NCBI GenBank assembly: GCA_025642065.1
Contig: JAODUP010000065.1
Location: 763,501-827,500, forward strand
From: Paralvinella palmiformis
Lineage: Eukaryota; Annelida; Polychaeta; Terebellida; Alvinellidae
Length of the DNA stretch: 64,000 nt
Reading direction: 5' to 3'
Shown here piece after piece: positions 57,715 to 64,000 of this stretch (the stretch's first letter is position 1; each line of letters begins with the position of its first letter). The notes below the pieces were generated by a model. It did not search any database and had not been told where the DNA came from. It was given only the letters and a program-made list of their open reading frames with translations. The translations under genes and the position numbers were made by a program.

Positions 57715-57765
57715 TTGGGGATTTACGCCAGGCTGTCGCTTACTGAGCACAGCCTTATAAGAAGA
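57715..57765 (-). mobile_element. SINE family 2 tail fragment
   Basis: 'ccaggctgtcgcttactgag' plus 'cacagcctta' matches 'ccaggccgtcgcttaatcag' plus 'cacagcctct' inside the complete SINE family 2 copy (near 56400). Confidence 0.65.
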
Positions 57766-57868
57766 CGTGTTACTTCCCGGTTTAACATGGGACGCCATTT
57801 TGAATTCAAGGAGCGCAGTGTCTCTGGCGACCGAGGGCAGGATTTCACGGACAACTCCCTTCGTTAAC

Positions 57869-57991
57869 ATGGCGCCTAATGGTGCTGGTTCATTCTGCGC
57901 CGCTTTCGGCTGCTGTAACAGGAAAAGTATACACAAATAAAGTCATTTCTTTCGTTTCCCGAAATGAAATGAACGGCAGTGTAAAAATTAG
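57869..57991 (+). pseudogene. THAP-domain N-terminal fragment with stop codons
   Basis: From the ATG at 57869 the frame reads 'MAPNGAGSFCAAFGCCNRKS', then, after stops, 'SHFFRFPK' and 'NERQCKN'. The pattern CAAxGCxNR followed by FFRFPK is the start of the zinc-dependent DNA-binding THAP domain, seen in host transcription factors and P-element-type transposases. Two or more in-frame stops break it within 40 codons. Upstream sequence (57770-57868) is GC-richer and contains several 'atgg' positions. Alternatively, the first 18 codons could be a real first exon with a donor at the 'gtatac' after 'AAA'. I find no downstream exon, so I favour a relic. Confidence 0.5.
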
Positions 57992-58432
57992 ATATGATCT
58001 GGCTTTTTAAAAATAAAGGATATTTTAAAAATAAGCATAACAATTTGAAGTAGACACGCTCCTACTTCACATGACCCAAGCAGTAGGCCCAAGCAGGATC
58101 TATCTAGATCTATGTTTCTTTCAGACAAAATCTTATTAACTTTTATTGAACAGTATCAACCTATTAATCACAAAATGAGCATGTAAGATATACATAAGCT
58201 TACAGTTACATGTACTAGAGCCACTGAAGATGTTATGGGCCTGAGGTTATAATATAATTGGACTTCTAAAATTACAATAATATAATCAGGTAATATTTCC
58301 CTAACTAGAGTAATTATAAGTAGTTGAGTATATACATGATCACCTGCATCCATATTTATTTTTAAACATAAACAATTTGTACTTATATATATATAAAGCA
58401 CTGTTTATAATTTTAATGTTATGAAATTAATT
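57992..58432. other. No recognisable gene
   Basis: AT-rich stretch after the THAP relic. A minus-strand frame at 58401-58168 has no motif. Confidence 0.4.
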
Positions 58433-58670
58433 ATTAAATAATAATAATAATAATAATAATGTATATTTAATAAAGCGCCCTTACTAGCAGGAGCCATTCA
58501 AAGGCGCTGTACAAATAATATGTAATATAATAATACCCCAAATAATGTCTGTAAAAACCCTGTAATGATTTAAAAGAAAATAATTATTTATCTGTGAAAG
58601 TGACCTTAAATAGGTGTGTTTTTAGAAGAGACTTAAAATTTTCAAGAGACGACGCATTTCTAATATTTGC
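58433..58670 (-). mobile_element. CR1/L2-like LINE 3' terminus with (ATT)n tail
   Basis: On the minus strand 'NASSLENFKSLLKTHLFK' and a stop are followed by an untranslated piece ('gtacagcgcctttgaatggc', 'agtaagggcgctttattaaa') and the trinucleotide tail at 58438-58460. This arrangement is typical of CR1/L2 ends in invertebrates. Confidence 0.8.
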
Positions 58671-58675
58671 AATAC

Positions 58676-59359
<684 letters not shown>

Positions 59360-59360
<1 letters not shown>

Positions 59361-60250
59361 TCGTATGGGCAGTATACGGTTTTCGTTTATCTATCAGTAT
59401 TTTGTCAAAATCGATACAATATGTTATCCTGATCATGGACCAACACTTGACATAATAAATATCTATCTAGGGTGGTACAGCAAATAATTTTAAATTTAAG
59501 TGCCAATTTATAATCATAAAAGTTTTTATTTTTTACATTTGGCCATTTATGCGTCTTTACTCATTTTCGTATGGGGTCAGTGAGTCAATAGAATATGTTA
59601 TCCTGATATTAGATAAACACGTGACATAATAAATCTCCATCTAGGGTGGCATAGCAAATAATTTTAAATTCATGTGCCAATTTATAATAATAAAAATTTA
59701 TTCTATTTTCACCTTTGGCGAATTATGGCTCTTTCCTTGTTTTTGAGTGGGGTGAGCAGTAATTGACATAATAAAAATCCATCTAGGGTGGTATAGTGAA
59801 TAATTGTAAATTTGTGCGCTAATATATAATTAGTAAAATTCACATTTTTTCACTTTTTGCCATTTATGTGTCTTTGCTCTCTTTTGTATGGCGTTAGTGG
59901 GTAAAATGGTATTTTGTTTTAATCCTAAAGCAAAACCTGATACAGTTATTCTCTGTGTAGGATGGCAAAGTGAATAATTTTATTTCTAATTATATGTTTT
60001 TCTCTTTTGGGCCATATATGTGTGTCTTTGTTGCGTTTCGTAAGGGGTTAGCAGATTGATATTATTTTTTCCCCCGATCTTAGACTAACACGTATTCTTT
60101 CTTATGGGGACAAACGGTCTTCAAAGTTTTAGACCTTCACTGGACATAGTAATCTTAATTTTAAATGTATATGCCAATTTATATTCATTATTTTAAATCT
60201 TTATGTGTCTTTCCCCTTTTTTATGGGTTTGTGCGCGGGAGTCAGGGAGT
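59360..60250. repeat. Degenerate tandem repeat, period about 174 bp, 4-5 copies
   Basis: The landmark 'ctagggtgg(t/c)a(t/c)ag' occurs at 59467, 59641 and 59783, and as 'gtaggatggcaaag' at 59956. Each is followed by 'aataatttaaat'-like sequence, then 'ccatttatg(c/t)gtcttt' and a GT-rich 'cgtatggggt(c/t)agtg' block. Spacings of about 174, 142 and 173 bp indicate one shortened copy. The array ends about 85 bp before the ORC6 start codon. Confidence 0.8.
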
Positions 60251-60335
60251 TATCGGAGTAGTTATCACGGATCTAGCTAGACTCGTCTACTTATTTAGCT
60301 GTTTACAATTAGTTGCTTGCTAATAATCATAAGTT

Positions 60336-60724
60336 ATGGAAGAACAGATACTTGTTTCATTGGCCCAGAAACTAGGATTAGAAGGAGACCGAATAATAAA
60401 GTGAGGTATTTTTAATTTATAAACGAATAGAATTTATAAGGAATTTGGAGTTATGGAAGCTGGAAGGTGACACTGACATGTAATTTTTAACAGATGTAAA
60501 TCTAGACTAGATCTAATCAGTAATGTTTATGATGATGTATTTGATAGGTCTATATAAAATGACAATTTATTGTGATGTATAGTCAAAAACTATTTTTAAA
60601 ATAAAATTAAAAATACTTCGCCCTTTAATTAATATTATTCATTAATTATTCGCCCTTAATAAAACTTTAAAACGGACTATAACACTATTCGCCTTGTGTT
60701 TTTTTGCAATAAGATTATATATAG

Positions 60725-60758
<34 letters not shown>

Positions 60759-61408
60759 CATGTCTAACAAGGTAACCGACCCACGAATCCGGTGTAGACA
60801 GGTATAGGACTCCTATGTTCTCATTGTTATTCACATGGGGGAGCCACTATGACTATTGTCTATACCCCATTATTGTTTATATATTTACACCTAACAGATT
60901 TACACCTTTATATCTTAGGTTATACATAATTTTTATAGATGCCAGTAATTTGGTTTATTAACTTTAATACCGTTTTATTTTTAAAGTCAGGAAAGTATAA
61001 AAATTATTATTATTAAAAATTACCTATTTTGGGGTCACAAAGCTTTACGTTTTTCAACTAAAACAAAGGAAACAAAAGGAGGTGTCGTTACACATCTAAA
61101 AGTAAAACTGTCCTAAAATTCTTTAGTACCTGATATATGGCAAAGTATTTTTCAAGAGTTTTCCTCTACATTTCCAATTTTGGTTACTGGAACGTTTCCA
61201 GTAATGAGACAGTGATATGACGGTTTATTATTTTAGTTAATATTTTGAGTATTAATTTCTCTTTGGTAGGAAAGCAGCTGAAAATATGCGGTTAGCAGAT
61301 ATCCGAGGAATGAGCAGTAGTTTATCCTCTTTAAATCTGAGTGGTTCGTGTAAAGCTGTGATGTGCCTCGAGCTTGCTGCAACAGCATTTGGAGAACACG
61401 TTGATAAG
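60336..61408 (+). CDS. ORC6: Origin recognition complex subunit 6, first two coding exons (partial)
   Basis: ORC6 is the smallest subunit of the complex that marks replication origins; its N-terminal half is a TFIIB-like DNA-binding fold. Exon 1 (60336-60400) encodes 'MEEQILVSLAQKLGLEGDRI' and ends at a GTGAGG donor. Exon 2 (61270-61408) continues 'KKAAENMRLADIRGMSSSLS' and 'SCKAVMCLELAATAF', to a GT donor in phase 0. Human ORC6 starts with the same arrangement (LAPRLGL, then KAEEYLRLSRV, then SSAVMCLDLAAS). Sixty-eight residues are present; the family has about 250. I found no third exon up to 64000, so either a long intron follows or the rest lies outside the window. The gene stands directly after the 174-bp repeats. 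Confidence 0.93.
60401..61269 (+). other. ORC6 intron 1
   Basis: The intron has a TA run at 60728-60755 and ends in 'tttctctttggtag'. No other feature was seen. Confidence 0.8.
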
Positions 61409-63030
61409 GTACTGGTAACCACATTTGTATGCTTCGTGCCTAAAATTCTGCATGAGGTAGTTTCCTATAAAGATGTATTTGTGTGATTTTTAAGTATTAA
61501 ATCTGGTGGCCAAATAATATTTTAGAAAATTGAGTGATTTGGCATAGAATAACTAATTACAAAAATGTCATATAGCATCCGTTTAATTCAAAGATAAAAG
61601 GTACACTTCTACTTTATTTTTCTTTCATCTGAATGGAGAGAGAGTCGCACTGTGATCATCTCTGTCATTAAACTACAGATTTCTTTCCCTATCATTATGT
61701 TGATCATTAGAACAATTTAAATTTATGTAGTATCATACCATCAGTAAGTTCATTCATCAGTTCCGGGTCACTCATGACCAACGGGTAAAATAATAATTTG
61801 TAATTTTCTTAGCATTAATGAAGTCAAACTCAAAGTTAATAACTCTATTAGTTAGTTTAATATGATTTATTTGATTTAAGTATGAACAAAATTGTAACCG
61901 ACAGGGATGAGAATTCCTCGTGGATCGGTGGTTTCCCACAATTTTTATAACCCCAAGTACATTCCTGGGATCTGTGTGAATCTGTTGAGAAATATATGTG
62001 GGGGGGGTGTCTTAGAATATCTCACCAGAAATGACGAAACAGCGTTTTATTTTGACACATTCAGATATGTGAACAAAACACCAATCCAGCTATCTTTCAA
62101 ACACATCCTCTCATTGGTTGTTGGCTCCAATACCCCCAAGTGATTTTGCCTCAGTACACTTGTACCTCCTTTCGTCGCCATGCCATTTTCCTAGCTTTGT
62201 TCTTTCTTATCCCTGAACATAGTAGGTGCATCACAGAGAAAAAAACAAAATCAGTAATATCACTCACAGTTGTACAAGTCATGATAATTAAATCATATCC
62301 CACCAAAATTAAGGTTAGAATATATACAATATGTTTTTCATTCAGTTCTGATAAAGATCCAAATTGTTGCCGGAAGCTAGTTGGGTATTGTAATGTTGTC
62401 AATCCTTAACAGTCCACAATTAATTATATCGAGGACCTAATGTTGGTATTTAGAATTGTAACGGACCGGAAACAGTTTAGAGAACAAACCAGATGGTTAA
62501 GATTGTATCTGTGATTTATTAATAATATACTTGATGACAATCTACAAACATCACAGGTATGATGATGAATTTTCACCCAGAGAGGTGAATGTCAGATTCA
62601 TTTATTATGCACATGTCTTTTCTCTGGATGATAGTTGTCTGAGCAGTATTCTAGTCAAAGAGGTGTCTAGGCATTGAAGGGGTACATTTTGAAAGACAAT
62701 AATAGGAGATGGATGGCTGTGGTAGACTCGTTTATTCAATGACTTTTTTCATGGTACTGATTTGGTTCAATTTTACTAACAAATTATAGGTATAGAATGC
62801 CACCAAATCTGAAATACATAATTTGAAACACTTCTATATGGATCAATCAGAGCTTTCATGTGGGTTGCCAGAAAAATTATAATTTAAAAAATGAGATTTA
62901 AAAAATTTAGATTTAAAAAGATTAAATTGATTTTGTTATTTTATTGTTCTGGTGACAAGCCCCTGCCTTTTTTTGCCTCAATTTTTGCACATTGCTTTCC
63001 CCACAACTTTGGTCTTACCAAAGTATAAGG
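61409..63030. other. ORC6 intron 2 (expected), no exon seen
   Basis: Open frames at 61907-62143 and 62140-62409 have no motif and do not fit ORC6. AT-rich 'atttaaaaa' repeats occupy 62880-62930. Confidence 0.5.
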
Positions 63031-63033
63031 ACA

Positions 63034-63200
63034 TCTCCGTGGTTTGGTCGGTAGCACATTGGACCACAAATCACTACCACCTGAGTTCAAATCTCGTTGT
63101 GGGCATATCTGAGTGGTTTTTCATCTTTGACTTCACTTTATTACCTTTGGAGGTCGCTCAGCCCATTTAGCCTACCATGTGTGAAAAGTCAATCATCTTA
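63034..63200 (+). mobile_element. SINE family 1 copy
   Basis: It has 'ctccgtggtttggtcggtag', box B 'gagttcaaatctcg', 'gggcatatctgagtggtttt' and 'gctcagcccatttagcctac', then 'gtcaatcatc' as tail. Confidence 0.88.
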
Positions 63201-64000
63201 TCAAACTATAACCATACACACCAAGCTACACACAAAGTGCTTAACCATAACTCAATCATCTGCTAAATGCATAGAAGTGATGTGACATTGAAGCAATGTG
63301 GCTTCAGTTGACACCTGCTACTGTGTTGATCTACCAAGATCATCCCAACCATAGCTCTATGCGAAGTGTCACTGATTAGTATGACTATGATTAGGTACTC
63401 CAAAGTGATTTTGTATTGTAAAATTGCTGTTTCTGCTTATCATAATTTGGAAAGACCTTGATTAACTGATTACAATGATACTAAATTTATTGTGATCGGT
63501 TGGTTACAAGAGAAGTTATGATTTTTTAAAGATTTAATTTTATGACAATTTACGTCCCAGTTTGTAATTGCATGAAATGTGGATTTTGAGTACACCTAGC
63601 CCCAAGAATAAATCTTGGAAAGCTAAAGAACTGATGTGATGGTGATCTTTATACAACAGGCACTGCAGAGGAATTTTCTCAGGAGTCTGCTAAGAATAGA
63701 TTTTCATCATTGATCAATGTTGTGAATATTTTTTGCTAATTAGCATATAAGTATGATATAGTATTGAAATCTAATTGCAATATTCAATTATAAATTAAAT
63801 ATGAAAATAATTATCTAGCATAGGTAACAATTGATTTTAAATAACATTTCATTTTTTTGTACAGCAAGTTAATTGATAAATGTATGTTTACAAAATAGTC
63901 AGTGCAATAATAAAAACCAAATTAGTCACAAAAATCAATAAAACATTAAAAATCAAAACACAGGATTTTTTTGGCAATAATTTAAATCGTTTGATTTAAA
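63201..64000. other. No recognisable gene
   Basis: AT-rich sequence to the window edge. The last 40 bases carry 'tttaaatcgtttgatttaaa', resembling AT-rich inverted repeats at 9640-9700 and inside the MITE at 27476-27900. Confidence 0.4.

Noticed and set aside
57691..57936. Minus-strand 81-codon frame as a gene
   Set aside because: The opposite strand carries the recognisable THAP start, and part of this frame is SINE family 2 tail sequence.
61907..62409. Third exon of ORC6 in the two overlapping plus-strand frames
   Set aside because: Neither frame resembles the next ORC6 segment (AYLIKLSGL type), and both contain hydrophobic chance sequence.

Overview
This is a window of an AT-rich animal nuclear genome. 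It has spliced genes with GT-AG introns, no operons, many microsatellites, decayed non-LTR retrotransposons, tRNA-derived SINEs and small DNA transposons. The conserved genes and the glycosyltransferase family look spiralian, most likely mollusc (perhaps a gastropod). That assignment is an inference from protein style, not a database result.

Layout. 0-9 kb: LINE debris, a 20-copy 33-bp minisatellite, a CTCA tetranucleotide block, a candidate two-exon small secreted protein (minus, 5918-6813), and an 837-bp minisatellite built from 27-bp and 18-bp units. 10-27 kb: a locally duplicated and degraded cluster of DXD-type (GT32, A4GALT/A4GNT-like) glycosyltransferase genes on the minus strand. Copy A is broken by a SINE inserted in coding exon 1 (8-bp target duplication) and by a 1-bp frameshift in exon 2. 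Copy B has a ruined exon 1 but an intact exon 2. Copy C has an almost intact exon 1 but no exon 2 of its own. C exon 1 joins B exon 2 in perfect phase. A roughly 3.4-kb LINE lies inside the cluster. 27-33 kb: a 425-bp MITE with 76-bp inverted repeats, a second candidate secreted-protein exon, a CTAG-rich palindromic patch, a hAT-like element and a SINE with a 15-bp target duplication.

33-52 kb holds two convergent housekeeping genes. PSME3IP1/FAM192A (plus, six coding exons, 248 aa) is complete. NDUFB9 (minus, four coding exons, 152 aa, 9 kb) is complete, with introns full of LINE and SINE insertions. 52-59 kb: a second copy of the 5'-end LINE family, long TA and TG microsatellites, two copies of a second SINE family (one complete with a 15-bp target duplication) and a THAP-domain fragment with stop codons. 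59.4-60.3 kb: four or five degenerate copies of a roughly 174-bp tandem repeat directly upstream of ORC6, whose first two coding exons (plus, 60336-61408) are inside the window. The rest of ORC6 must lie beyond position 64000.

The three housekeeping proteins act in separate processes: proteasome activator regulation, respiratory complex I and replication origin recognition. I see no functional linkage between them. The main biological interest is the decay and reshuffling of the glycosyltransferase cluster, and the two unrecognised secreted-protein candidates.
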